A stretch of DNA of 35,704 nucleotides from Blastocatellia bacterium (GTDB lineage Bacteria; Acidobacteriota; Blastocatellia; HR10; J050): positions 1 through 35,704 of the forward strand of contig JANWZE010000064.1 of the NCBI GenBank assembly GCA_025054955.1, written 5' to 3'. The translations under genes were made by a program, and so were the position numbers. Within the stretch, counting starts at the first letter, position 1. Every line of letters starts with the position of its first letter. Below, piece by piece: positions 7,849 through 15,249 of this stretch. Under the pieces are notes generated by a model, which did not search any database, was not told the DNA's origin, and was given only the letters and a program-made list of their open reading frames with translations.

Positions 7849-9192
7849 TCACCCACCTGCGGGCAGGATTGCGCCGCGGCACTCGCCCAAACCAATACGA
7901 GCAAATCCGTCGCGAGCGCAGTAACCACGTATGATGACTTCATCGCCGTCTTCCAGAAAGCGTCGTGTCTCGCCGGTCGGCAACTGGATTGGCTCCGTGC
8001 CGCGCCACGTCAATTCGAGCAAACATCCGCGCGAGTCTTTCGTCGGCCCTGAAATCGTTCCGCTGGCCAGCAAATCGCCCGCGCGCAGATTGCAGCCGTT
8101 GCTCGCATGATGCGTCAGCAGTTGCGCGACCGTCCAGTACATATCCCGAAATGTGCCACGACTCACTCGCGCTGGCGGGATGCGCTGCTCGCGCATGAGC
8201 GACGTACTCAACTCCACTTCCACGGTCACATCAATGCCGCCGTGTTGTTGATCGTCAGGCGCATGCAGGTAGGGCAGCGGCGGCGGGTCGCCATCGGCTC
8301 GGCGCAGCGCCGGCACGCGATACGGCGCCAGCGCCTCCATTGTCACAATCCAGGGCGAGATCGTGGTGGCAAAACTCTTGCTGAGAAATGGACCGAGCGG
8401 CTGATACTCCCACTTCTGTATATCGCGTGCCGACCAATCATTGAGCAAGCAGACGCCGAAAATGTGTTTCTCAGCGTCGGCAATATGAATCGGCTGGCCT
8501 AATTTGTTGCCCGGCCCGACGAAAAATCCTAACTCGACTTCGTAATCGAGCGCCCGCGATGGAGCGAATACCGGCGTGTCAGCATCATCGCTGACGGTTT
8601 GCCCCTGCGGGCGACGAATCGGCGCGTCACTAACCAGCAGCGACGAGGCGCGACCGTGATAGCCGACAGGCACATATTTGTAATTGGGAAACAGCGGGCT
8701 TTCAGGACGGAACATGCTGCCGACGTTCGTGGCATGGTAGATTGAGGCGTAGAAATCCGTATAGTCGCCGATGCGCGCCGGCAGCAGCATTCGTGCCGCG
8801 CGCATGGGGATAAGAACTTGCTTGATCAGCTCCTTGTTATCTCGAAGCTCAGGGCAATCGGCTCGCAGTAATTGACTGATTCGCCGACGCAGCGCCGACC
8901 AGTGCTCATGACCAAGCGCCATCAAGCGATTGAGCTGGCGCCGGCGACAAGCGCTGACCAGCTCGGCGTCTAACGAACTAAACAGCTCATGCCGGGCGCA
9001 TTGGTAGAGATCAAGAATGCAATCGCCAATAGCCACGCCGATATGCGGTATGGTACGCCGACTGCCCCGATGTCGCCGTATGAACACGCCCAGCGGCAGA
9101 TTTTGAATGGGAAAGTCACTCGTGGGATCGTTGGCCGATTCCACCCAACTTTTGAGATTCACATCGTGCGTCTCGTTGATCGAATAGATCAT
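7849..9192 (-). CDS. fahA: Fumarylacetoacetase
   Basis: This 447-aa cytosolic enzyme hydrolyses fumarylacetoacetate to fumarate and acetoacetate, the last step of tyrosine and homogentisate breakdown. The N-terminus LKSWVESANDPTSDFPIQNL is a family hallmark. Metal and catalytic residues are visible: Asp146 (GDYTDFYAS), His153 (IYHATNVG), Glu218 and Glu220 (DYEVELGFF) and Asp252 (LLNDWSARDIQKWEY). The C-terminal FAH fold continues through GPFLSKSFATT, LLASGTISGP and GDEVIIRGYC. Length is close to the eukaryotic-type enzyme (about 420 aa). The start ATG overlaps the stop of the upstream unknown gene (ATGA), implying translational coupling. hmgA and hppD lie in the same operon. Confidence 0.97.
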   Translation of the reverse strand: MIYSINETHDVNLKSWVESANDPTSDFPIQNLPLGVFIRRHRGSRRTIPHIGVAIGDCILDLYQCARHELFSSLDAELVSACRRRQLNRLMALGHEHWSALRRRISQLLRADCPELRDNKELIKQVLIPMRAARMLLPARIGDYTDFYASIYHATNVGSMFRPESPLFPNYKYVPVGYHGRASSLLVSDAPIRRPQGQTVSDDADTPVFAPSRALDYEVELGFFVGPGNKLGQPIHIADAEKHIFGVCLLNDWSARDIQKWEYQPLGPFLSKSFATTISPWIVTMEALAPYRVPALRRADGDPPPLPYLHAPDDQQHGGIDVTVEVELSTSLMREQRIPPARVSRGTFRDMYWTVAQLLTHHASNGCNLRAGDLLASGTISGPTKDSRGCLLELTWRGTEPIQLPTGETRRFLEDGDEVIIRGYCARDGFARIGLGECRGAILPAGG

Positions 9193-10115
9193 AACAGACC
9201 GAGCCGTTTCAAATCTTCGATGGGTTCAGACACCGAACATGAACCAAATGAGATGCAAAATCCTTCTCGCGCGGCGACGAGTTGCTCGATGCTGAGTCGC
9301 CACTCGTGCCAGGCGACCCCTTCGTCATCGAATTGAAAAGCGTCAGCCGAGGTTTCGTCCAGCACCTGGGCGGCCTGCTCGTGACTCATGCCATAGCGCA
9401 AGAACGCGCTGGTCAACGCCACGTTGAGGAATCCGTGCATCAGGCCAGACGGACTATCCGGCTCGTATGTCATCCGATGGACCGAACGAATTGGATGATG
9501 GAGTCCGGCCGTGGCTTTGAACGGCACGTTGGCGGCGGCGCAGCCCGCGATGAACCGGACGAGATCACCGGTCGAAGGAATCATCTCAGGGATCAGGCCG
9601 CCGGTGCGCACCTTGGCGCGCGCGCCTGTCCGAGCGATGGCCTCGATCAGTGGCTCAGCAGATGGCGCCAGCGGTATTTCAATATAGGCTGCCACGAACG
9701 GCGGCACGAGTTGCATCGCTCGCTCAACCTCGTCAACCCGGTCAGCTTTTAGCTCCAGCGTATCAATGAACGCGAAGGCGGAATGGCGCTCATTGAATTC
9801 CATGATCGTGGCGATGGCTTCCTGCGCCTGTGCACTGCACAACGCGCTTATCAACCAGCGCGGCTCTTGCTCGCTCTTTGACCAGTGTGCCACCGCTTCG
9901 CGCGCAAACTCATCGAGCCGCGAGACAGGCAGAACGAAGCGACCGAGCATCCAGGCGTGTTCACTGCGCCGATAGGCCGCATACTGCTCAACGGCTGCGT
10001 TCATTTCAAGCTGCGCCGGCGGAAACAAGCCGGCATAATCAATGAACGATCTCATCAGCGCGCGCAGCGAGTTGGCCATGCCGTGCCGCTTCTGGGACTG
10101 GCGATAGTCGTTCAT
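9189..10115 (-). CDS. Unknown protein inside the homogentisate operon, candidate maleylacetoacetate isomerase
   Basis: I chose the ATG at 10115 because it overlaps the hmgA stop (ATGA), giving 308 aa. The open frame extends 11 codons further upstream. The 3' end overlaps fahA in the same way. I do not recognise a named family. The second half has alternating strand-helix blocks that look like a beta/alpha barrel or a similar fold: [41 protein letters not shown], then [18 protein letters not shown] at the end. Possible active-site residues are Lys in AKVRTGG, Lys and HH in [10 protein letters not shown], and Glu in YIEIPL. There is no signal peptide, so it is cytosolic. The pathway needs an isomerase between HmgA and FahA, and no glutathione-S-transferase-like gene is present. 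A glutathione-independent isomerase is an inference from position. An accessory role is also possible. Confidence 0.85.
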   Translation of the reverse strand: MNDYRQSQKRHGMANSLRALMRSFIDYAGLFPPAQLEMNAAVEQYAAYRRSEHAWMLGRFVLPVSRLDEFAREAVAHWSKSEQEPRWLISALCSAQAQEAIATIMEFNERHSAFAFIDTLELKADRVDEVERAMQLVPPFVAAYIEIPLAPSAEPLIEAIARTGARAKVRTGGLIPEMIPSTGDLVRFIAGCAAANVPFKATAGLHHPIRSVHRMTYEPDSPSGLMHGFLNVALTSAFLRYGMSHEQAAQVLDETSADAFQFDDEGVAWHEWRLSIEQLVAAREGFCISFGSCSVSEPIEDLKRLGLL

Positions 10116-11410
10116 TGCGCGAAATACTTCTTCAGCCCTTGCCAGCACTGATAGTAATCGTGTTGCAGGCAGGGCGTCTCGATGGCAAATCGTGTCGGTC
10201 GGATGACGTATCGCGTCTCGAACATGAAGGCCAACGTATTGCCCAGATACTGCGGGGTCAACTGAGCATGGGTGGCCTGCTCGAAGGTTGTGGCATCAGG
10301 CCCATGACCGGACATGCAATTGTGTAAACTTGCGCCACCCGGCACAAAACCTTCAGCCTTGGCGTCGTACCGACCGAAGATCAAGCCCATAAACTCGCTC
10401 ATCACATTACGGTGAAAGTACGGTGGACGGAATGTGTCCTCGGCGACCATCCAACGTGGCGGGAAGATGACGAAATCGCAATTGGCCGTGCCCGGTGTGT
10501 CCGACGGCGAGGTCAACACCGTGAAGATCGAAGGATCAGGATGATCGAAGCTCACCGTGTTGATCGTGTTGAACCGCGACAGATCGTACTTATAGGGCGC
10601 GTAATTGCCGTGCCACGCGACGACATCGAGCGGCGAGTGATTAATTGAAGCCACCCACAGATGTCCTTGAAATTTCGTCACCCATTGAAACGCGCCTTCG
10701 CGATCTTCAAACGAAGCCACCGGCGTGAGAAAATCGCGCGGATTGGCAAGCCCGTTGGCCCCGATCGGCCCCAGCTCAGGCAGCCGAAATAACGCGCCGT
10801 AGTTTTCGCAAACATAGCCGCGGGCCATCCCGTCAGGCAGTTCAACAGAAAACTTAAGCCCACGTGGCAGCACGCACATCTCGCCCGGCGCCACTTCCAA
10901 CAGGCCCATCTCTGTGCGCAGGCGCAAGCGCCCCAGTTGTGGCACGATCAGCAGCTCGCCATCGGCATCGGAAAAGAAACGATCGCGCATGGATGTGTTG
11001 GCCGCGTACATGTGAATGCCCACGCCGGTCAGTGTCGCCGGGCTGCCATTGCCGCCCATGGTTATCATGCCGTCAATGAAATCAGTCGGCTCGGTGGGCA
11101 GCGGCAGCGGGTCCCAGCGCAGTTGATTGGGCGATGGCGCGACTTCGTCAAACGGACCGCTGCGCCACCATCCATCGGGCATCTGCTTGAATGGCTCGTG
11201 CACAACCGTTGGGCGAATGCGATAAAGCCATGAGCGGCGATTTGCGGCGCGGGGAGCGGTGAAGGCTGTGCCGCTGAATTGCTCGGCATAGAGGCCGTAA
11301 GCGGGCTTCTGCGGCGCATTGCGCCCTTGCGGCAACGCGCCCGGTAACGCCTCAGTGGCAAACTCGTTGCCAAAACCGGATTGATAACGAAGCTCGATCT
11401 CCGCTGACAT
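10112..11410 (-). CDS. hmgA: Homogentisate 1,2-dioxygenase
   Basis: This 432-aa cytosolic non-haem Fe(II) enzyme opens the homogentisate ring to maleylacetoacetate. The N-terminus has [19 protein letters not shown] and the block [11 protein letters not shown], both typical of the family. The iron ligands are His333 and Glu339 ([10 protein letters not shown]) and His369 (MSGHGPD). These match His335, Glu341 and His371 of the human enzyme with a constant offset of two. [20 protein letters not shown] is also conserved. Length is normal. It starts 5 bases after the hppD stop, and its TGA overlaps the ATG of the following unknown gene. Confidence 0.98.
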   Translation of the reverse strand: MSAEIELRYQSGFGNEFATEALPGALPQGRNAPQKPAYGLYAEQFSGTAFTAPRAANRRSWLYRIRPTVVHEPFKQMPDGWWRSGPFDEVAPSPNQLRWDPLPLPTEPTDFIDGMITMGGNGSPATLTGVGIHMYAANTSMRDRFFSDADGELLIVPQLGRLRLRTEMGLLEVAPGEMCVLPRGLKFSVELPDGMARGYVCENYGALFRLPELGPIGANGLANPRDFLTPVASFEDREGAFQWVTKFQGHLWVASINHSPLDVVAWHGNYAPYKYDLSRFNTINTVSFDHPDPSIFTVLTSPSDTPGTANCDFVIFPPRWMVAEDTFRPPYFHRNVMSEFMGLIFGRYDAKAEGFVPGGASLHNCMSGHGPDATTFEQATHAQLTPQYLGNTLAFMFETRYVIRPTRFAIETPCLQHDYYQCWQGLKKYFAQ

Positions 11411-11415
11411 AGGTT

Positions 11416-12504
11416 CTAGAGATTTCCTCGACGCGCTTGTTCGCGCTCAATAGATTCAAATAACGCTTTGAAGTTGCCCTTGCCAAAGCCGCGACACCCC
11501 TTGCGTTGAATGATCTCGTAAAACAACGTGGGGCGATCTTCGACCGGCTGCGTGAAAATTTGCAGCAGGTATCCCTCATCATCGCGGTCCACCAAGAGGC
11601 CTAACTCGCGCACTGCGTCGAGCGGCTCTTCAATCGGGCCGACGCGCGCCGGCAACGCCTCATAGTAGGCATCCGGCACGGTCAGAAATTCGACGCCGTT
11701 CTCACGAAGCGAGCGGACTGTCTCAAGAATGTTCTCCGTGCGCAGCGCGATGTGTTGCACGCCGGGGCCTTGATAGCATTCCAGATATTCTTGAATCTGG
11801 CTCTTGCGTCGGCCTTCAGCCGGCTCGTTAATCGGAAACATGATTGAGTGCGAGTCATCAGACATGACCACGCTCATCAGCGCGCTATACTCGGTTGAGA
11901 TGTCCTTGTCGTCAAACGTAATATAGCGATGGAAGCCAAGCACGCGATGATACCACTCAGCCCATTCGTTCATCCGGCCCTTCTCCACATTGCCCACAAT
12001 ATGATCAATGCGCAGAATGCCCACCGGTCGGCCCGGCGCGTTGGCTTCAACGTAGCCGGGCAGGAATGGCCCATCATAATCGCGATAGGAAATCAACGAA
12101 TGGATCGTATCACCAAAGGTTTGAATCGCGGCGCGTCGAATGGAGCCATGTTGATCGCTCACCGTATGCGGTTCGATGGCCGGCTGAGCGCCGCGGGCGA
12201 GCGCCAGCTCAAAGGCCAGGTCAGCATCGTCCACTTCAAATGCGACATCCCGCACGCCGTCGCCGTGTCGCTTGATGTGTTCGGCTGCCGGATGGTCCGC
12301 GTGCTGTGGGGTCGTGATCACGAAGCGCACAGTTCCTTGCGTGAGCACATAGGATGTTGCGTCGCGTTGTCCAGTCTCCAGGCCGGCATAAGCCACCTGT
12401 GAGAATCCGAAAGCATGACGATAGTAGTATGAGGACTGCTTGGCGTTGCCCGACCAGAATTCAACATGATGAATCCGTCGCAGCTTCAAAGGATTTTCGC
12501 TCAT
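11416..12504 (-). CDS. hppD: 4-hydroxyphenylpyruvate dioxygenase
   Basis: This 362-aa cytosolic Fe(II) enzyme converts 4-hydroxyphenylpyruvate to homogentisate. It contains two vicinal-oxygen-chelate halves. The first starts [24 protein letters not shown] in part, and the second carries the metal site: His168 (RIDHIVGNV), His251 (VQHIALRT) and Glu330 ([10 protein letters not shown]). The C-terminal [18 protein letters not shown] closes the active site in this family. A strong ribosome site (GGAGGT, 10 bases before the ATG) supports the start. It is the first gene of the operon hppD-hmgA-unknown-fahA-(yip1-like). About 300 bases of leader to the tRNA contain a perfect palindrome and two small hairpins. 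Confidence 0.98.
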   Translation of the reverse strand: MSENPLKLRRIHHVEFWSGNAKQSSYYYRHAFGFSQVAYAGLETGQRDATSYVLTQGTVRFVITTPQHADHPAAEHIKRHGDGVRDVAFEVDDADLAFELALARGAQPAIEPHTVSDQHGSIRRAAIQTFGDTIHSLISYRDYDGPFLPGYVEANAPGRPVGILRIDHIVGNVEKGRMNEWAEWYHRVLGFHRYITFDDKDISTEYSALMSVVMSDDSHSIMFPINEPAEGRRKSQIQEYLECYQGPGVQHIALRTENILETVRSLRENGVEFLTVPDAYYEALPARVGPIEEPLDAVRELGLLVDRDDEGYLLQIFTQPVEDRPTLFYEIIQRKGCRGFGKGNFKALFESIEREQARRGNL

Positions 12505-12536
12505 CGGATATATGACCTCCTCTCTTGAGAATCGGT

Positions 12537-12563
12537 GTGGCGCAAGCTGGCAACTTGCGCCAC
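12537..12563. repeat. Perfect 10-bp hairpin in the hppD leader
   Basis: GTGGCGCAAG (12537-12546) and CTTGCGCCAC (12554-12563) are perfect reverse complements around a 7-base loop. It lies about 33 bases upstream of the hppD start, just before its ribosome site, so it would form in the mRNA leader. It could be a REP-type repeat or an attenuating or stabilising leader hairpin. I see no T-run. Confidence 0.55.
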
Positions 12564-12615
12564 GTCACGTTCCGTCTTGGTGGCGAACGTAAGCTTATGG
12601 ATGATGCCCTTGAGC

Positions 12616-12655
12616 GTGTGGCACAGGTGTTGCTGCCTGTGCTCCATTTTCATGC
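12616..12655. repeat. Small palindromic repeat, copy left of the tRNA
   Basis: GTGTGGCACAGG, an 8-base loop, then CCTGTGCTC form a hairpin, followed by an ATTTTCAT tail. A similar unit (TGTGGCACAGGCG..CGCCTCTGCTC, then TTCTCAT) lies at 12962-12998 on the other side of the tRNA, in the same orientation. The two differ at several positions but keep the layout. This suggests a small intergenic repeat family. Confidence 0.5.
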
Positions 12656-12694
12656 TTCGTGGCGCGCAATAGTACATGGGTGATTCCTCAACAA

Positions 12695-12715
12695 TTACAA
12701 TGGGCGCGATTGTAA
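12695..12715. promoter_or_regulatory. Perfect 21-bp palindrome, candidate operator of the hppD operon
   Basis: TTACAAT (12695-12701), a 7-base centre (GGGCGCG), then ATTGTAA (12709-12715) form a perfect inverted repeat about 190 bases upstream of hppD. On the - strand a TACTAT box lies 20 bases downstream of the palindrome's TTGTAA, so the site would sit at or just upstream of a promoter. Arms of 7 with a 7-base gap fit a dimeric helix-turn-helix repressor or activator. No regulator gene is adjacent, so its protein is unknown. Confidence 0.45.
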
Positions 12716-12768
12716 CAGCAGAAGATGAGGCGAATCAAGCAGTGAAGAAGGGCAGCTAACGACTCAGC

Positions 12769-12797
12769 TTGACGGATTCAACGGCCTGAGGTATCTT
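12769..12797 (+). promoter_or_regulatory. Promoter of tRNA-Ala
   Basis: TTGACG (12769-12774) and TATCTT (12792-12797) are spaced by exactly 17 bases. The predicted start near 12804 is about 10 bases before the mature tRNA 5' end at 12814. This is the normal layout of a sigma70-type stable-RNA promoter. Confidence 0.65.
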
Positions 12798-12813
12798 AGT
12801 GCCCTCCTTGAGT

Positions 12814-12889
<76 letters not shown>

Positions 12890-12960
12890 CCAACTCCCTA
12901 CATCAACTTCAGCGCAGCGACGTGTTCGCACCGGCAGCACATTGATCGGTTGCTCTGAGA

Positions 12961-12998
12961 ATGTGGCACAGGCGTTCTCGCCTCTGCTCTCTTCTCAT
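12961..12998. repeat. Small palindromic repeat, copy right of the tRNA
   Basis: TGTGGCACAGGCG, a short loop, CGCCTCTGCTC and a TTCTCAT tail mirror the unit at 12616-12655. With the MITE-like copies and a hairpin further right, the 12890-13418 gap holds only repeats. I find no gene in it. Confidence 0.45.
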
Positions 12999-13043
12999 CG
13001 TTTCTGCCGCATCATCACAAACCACATGAACGACTCCGCTGGA

Positions 13044-13142
13044 TAGAGCGATTTTAACTTAGCCTGTGAGCCCCGCATCTTGCGGACTAATGCATGCTGG
13101 AACCGTGCGTTCCCAGGGTAAACTCATTCACAAACCGCTCTA
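13044..13142. mobile_element. MITE-like element, diverged copy A
   Basis: A 99-bp unit is bounded by TAGAGCGATTT on the left and AAACCGCTCTA on the right, an 11-bp terminal inverted repeat with one mismatch. The interior carries GCCCCGCATCTTGCGG and a right end AGGGTAAACTCATTCACAAA shared with the copies at 13255 and 26616, but the middle is diverged and slightly shorter. It encodes no protein. It is best read as an older copy of the same non-autonomous family. Confidence 0.6.
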
Positions 13143-13161
13143 AGCTCGTGGAGTTTGGATA

Positions 13162-13239
13162 GAACGCGGATGAGGCGGATGCGGCGGATTTTCACGGATT
13201 GATCCGCGTTGATCCGCCAAATCCGCGTCATCCGCGTTC
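13162..13239. repeat. Long imperfect palindrome rich in GCGGAT units
   Basis: The left arm begins GAACGCGGATGA and the right arm ends TCATCCGCGTTC, perfectly complementary over 12 bases. Inner GCGGAT/ATCCGC units continue the pairing with small bulges around a GATT-containing centre. It lies between two MITE-like copies. No open frame is present. It would form a stable hairpin in either strand and resembles dispersed palindromic repeats rather than a terminator. Confidence 0.6.
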
Positions 13240-13254
13240 CATCAGCTTGTTCAC

Positions 13255-13361
13255 TTCGAGCGATTTTCAATTGCATTTAGCCTGGTTGCCCCGCATCTTG
13301 TTGCGGGCTGATGCACGCTGCAAGCGCGCCCTAGGGTCAACTCATTCACAAATCGCTCGAA
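13255..13361. mobile_element. MITE-like element, copy B
   Basis: The unit is bounded by a perfect 12-bp inverted repeat, TTCGAGCGATTT / AAATCGCTCGAA. Its 101-bp core (13258-13358) differs from the core of the copy at 26618-26718 at one base only (GGGTCAACTC versus GGGTAAACTC). There is no coding capacity, which fits a non-autonomous element moved by a transposase elsewhere. No convincing target duplication is seen around this copy. Confidence 0.75.
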
Positions 13362-13418
13362 CCAGGACGATTCGTCTCGTCACAGATGGCGTCTGTGCCG
13401 GTGGCATCCTCATTGGCT

Positions 13419-15239
13419 TCACGGCTTGCGCGGCAGTGTCAAGCTGGGGCCGGCGCCTTGCTCGATGGTGATGCTCTTGGGTTGGCCGTCGGCCATCTCG
13501 TATTGCACGAAGAAGCCGGCAGGCGCGCCTTCAATCTGAAATCGAGTCGGACCAACTGGCACCAATGTGTAGACCGGCTGCCCCGGCACTGTCGCTTTCA
13601 ACTTGCCGCCGATTACCTCGATGATCACCTCGATGGGCGGCGCAGAGAGCGCAAACACGCCGGCGAATTTCTTCATCTCCGCCTCGCTCATAGCCACAGC
13701 GGCTGCCGGCGGCGCTTTTTCTGCCACTCGTCGAAAAATCATTTCGGAGACTCCAGGCAGGCCGAGTCTGACTTGAGATGCTTCTGCCTGTTCGTTGAGC
13801 GTGAACGAGACCAGCGTTTTCGAGCCGAGCGGATTGCGCCATTTGGCTTGGAACGTGTCATAATGCCAGTGCTCCAGCTCTCCGATGAACGCCGGACTGA
13901 ACTGAGCAAGCAGCTTGCCGTTCTGCTCGGTGATTTTCAGTTGGCCATACACCTCATTCTCATACGTGCCGGCATACTTGGGCAGCGCCAGCGACGGCGT
14001 CGTTCCCATGACCCGCGCTTGCTCGATCTTTTTCTGTGCAGCCTCTTGTTGTTCCTGTAATGCTTTGAAGGCGCTCAGCACCTCGGTGCTCCAATCCCGC
14101 GCCGGCGCGCCCAGGTAGGCATCAAACACTCTGTAGACCAGAGCTGAGTGCAAGTAAGCGCCGCTCAGGTTGATGAGCACGACCACGCCCAACTTCTCTT
14201 CCGGTATCATGGCCACCAACGCGCTCATCCCATCAATAGCGCCGCCGTGCTGAACCACCTTGCGCCCTCGGTAATCATGCAAAAACCAACCCAAGCCATA
14301 GGTCATGAAATGCGCGTCGCGCATGAACAGCAGCCACTGCGGCTCTGGATCAAGGATCATCTGTGGCCGGTGCATCTCTTTGATGGCTCCCGACGAGAGA
14401 AGTCGCCGACCTTGATACATCCCTTCGCCCAGTTGCAGGCGAAGCCACTGGGCCATCTCTACGACATTGGAGTTGATCGAGCCGGCAGGCGCGACGTTAT
14501 CAATGTTGCGCCACGGGATCGGCTGGACTTTGCCGTCAACCTTGGCGTGAGGTGTCGAAACATTGTTGCTCGCGCTCAACGCTGTCACACTGGTGTTGCT
14601 CGCCGACATGCCCAGCGGTGCGAAGATGCGCTCGCGGATGAAATCATCCCAACTCCGACCTGTCACCGCCGCGACAATCTGCCCGGCGGCCAGATACATG
14701 ATGTTTTGATAGCCAAACTTACTGCGGAAACTCCAACTCGGTTTGAGGTAGCGGATGCGGCGCAAAATCTCCTGACGATCATACGCGGAGCCGTACCATA
14801 GCAGGTCAGCGCGTTCAAGCCCGCTGCGATGGCAGACCAGATCGCGCACCGTCAGTTCGCGCGTCACGTATGGATCGAAGAGTTGAAATCCCGGCAAGTG
14901 CTTCGTCGCCGGATCATCCCAGGAGAGTTTGCCTTCATCAACCAGCATCGCCAGCGCCGCTGTGGTGAACGCTTTGGAGGCCGAGCCAATGGCAAACAAC
15001 GTGCGCTCGTCCACCGGCGTCGGCTCACCGAGCTTCCGCACGCCATAGCCTTTGGCCAGCACGATCTTGTCGTCTTTGACGACGGCGACGGCCAATCCTG
15101 GCACTTCCCAATCTCGCATCGCCTTGGTCACATACTCATCAAATCCTCGAAGCGGCGCCTCCTGCGCTGGAGCCACTGAACTGCTCATCAGCACAAGAAG
15201 CAGCAAAACAGTGAGTCGAATCATTGGTCGTTGTTTCAT
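13419..15239 (-). CDS. Secreted beta-lactamase-like serine hydrolase with C-terminal DUF3471-like domain
   Basis: This 606-aa protein has a signal peptide (about 1-26, ..SSVAPAQ). The class C beta-lactamase/D-Ala-D-Ala-peptidase-like domain (about 30-385) shows all three motifs: Ser86-x-x-Lys89 (GSASKAF), Tyr177-x-Asn179 (GYQNI) and His331-Gly-Gly (VQHGGAIDG). The region from about 420 (YAGTYENEVYGQLKITEQNGKL) resembles DUF3471, a beta-domain often attached to these esterase or peptidase enzymes. A role in cleaving peptides or esters outside the cytoplasm is inferred. Antibiotic resistance is not implied. It starts 10 bases after the stop of the tricorn-like protease gene, so the two form one operon and may act on the same peptide pool. 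Confidence 0.88.
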   Translation of the reverse strand: MKQRPMIRLTVLLLLVLMSSSVAPAQEAPLRGFDEYVTKAMRDWEVPGLAVAVVKDDKIVLAKGYGVRKLGEPTPVDERTLFAIGSASKAFTTAALAMLVDEGKLSWDDPATKHLPGFQLFDPYVTRELTVRDLVCHRSGLERADLLWYGSAYDRQEILRRIRYLKPSWSFRSKFGYQNIMYLAAGQIVAAVTGRSWDDFIRERIFAPLGMSASNTSVTALSASNNVSTPHAKVDGKVQPIPWRNIDNVAPAGSINSNVVEMAQWLRLQLGEGMYQGRRLLSSGAIKEMHRPQMILDPEPQWLLFMRDAHFMTYGLGWFLHDYRGRKVVQHGGAIDGMSALVAMIPEEKLGVVVLINLSGAYLHSALVYRVFDAYLGAPARDWSTEVLSAFKALQEQQEAAQKKIEQARVMGTTPSLALPKYAGTYENEVYGQLKITEQNGKLLAQFSPAFIGELEHWHYDTFQAKWRNPLGSKTLVSFTLNEQAEASQVRLGLPGVSEMIFRRVAEKAPPAAAVAMSEAEMKKFAGVFALSAPPIEVIIEVIGGKLKATVPGQPVYTLVPVGPTRFQIEGAPAGFFVQYEMADGQPKSITIEQGAGPSLTLPRKP

Positions 15240-15249
15240 AGTTGATCGC

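Noticed and set aside
13386-14060. 224-aa plus-strand open frame with LFLCSLLLFL end
   Set aside because: Antisense to the serine hydrolase's C-terminal domain. The hydrophobic end arises from an antisense Glu/Gln/Ala-rich stretch.
13419-15239. Antibiotic-resistance beta-lactamase
   Set aside because: The SxxK, YxN and HxG motifs are shared by a wide family of esterases and peptidases. The DUF3471-like tail and the protease operon argue against a resistance role.
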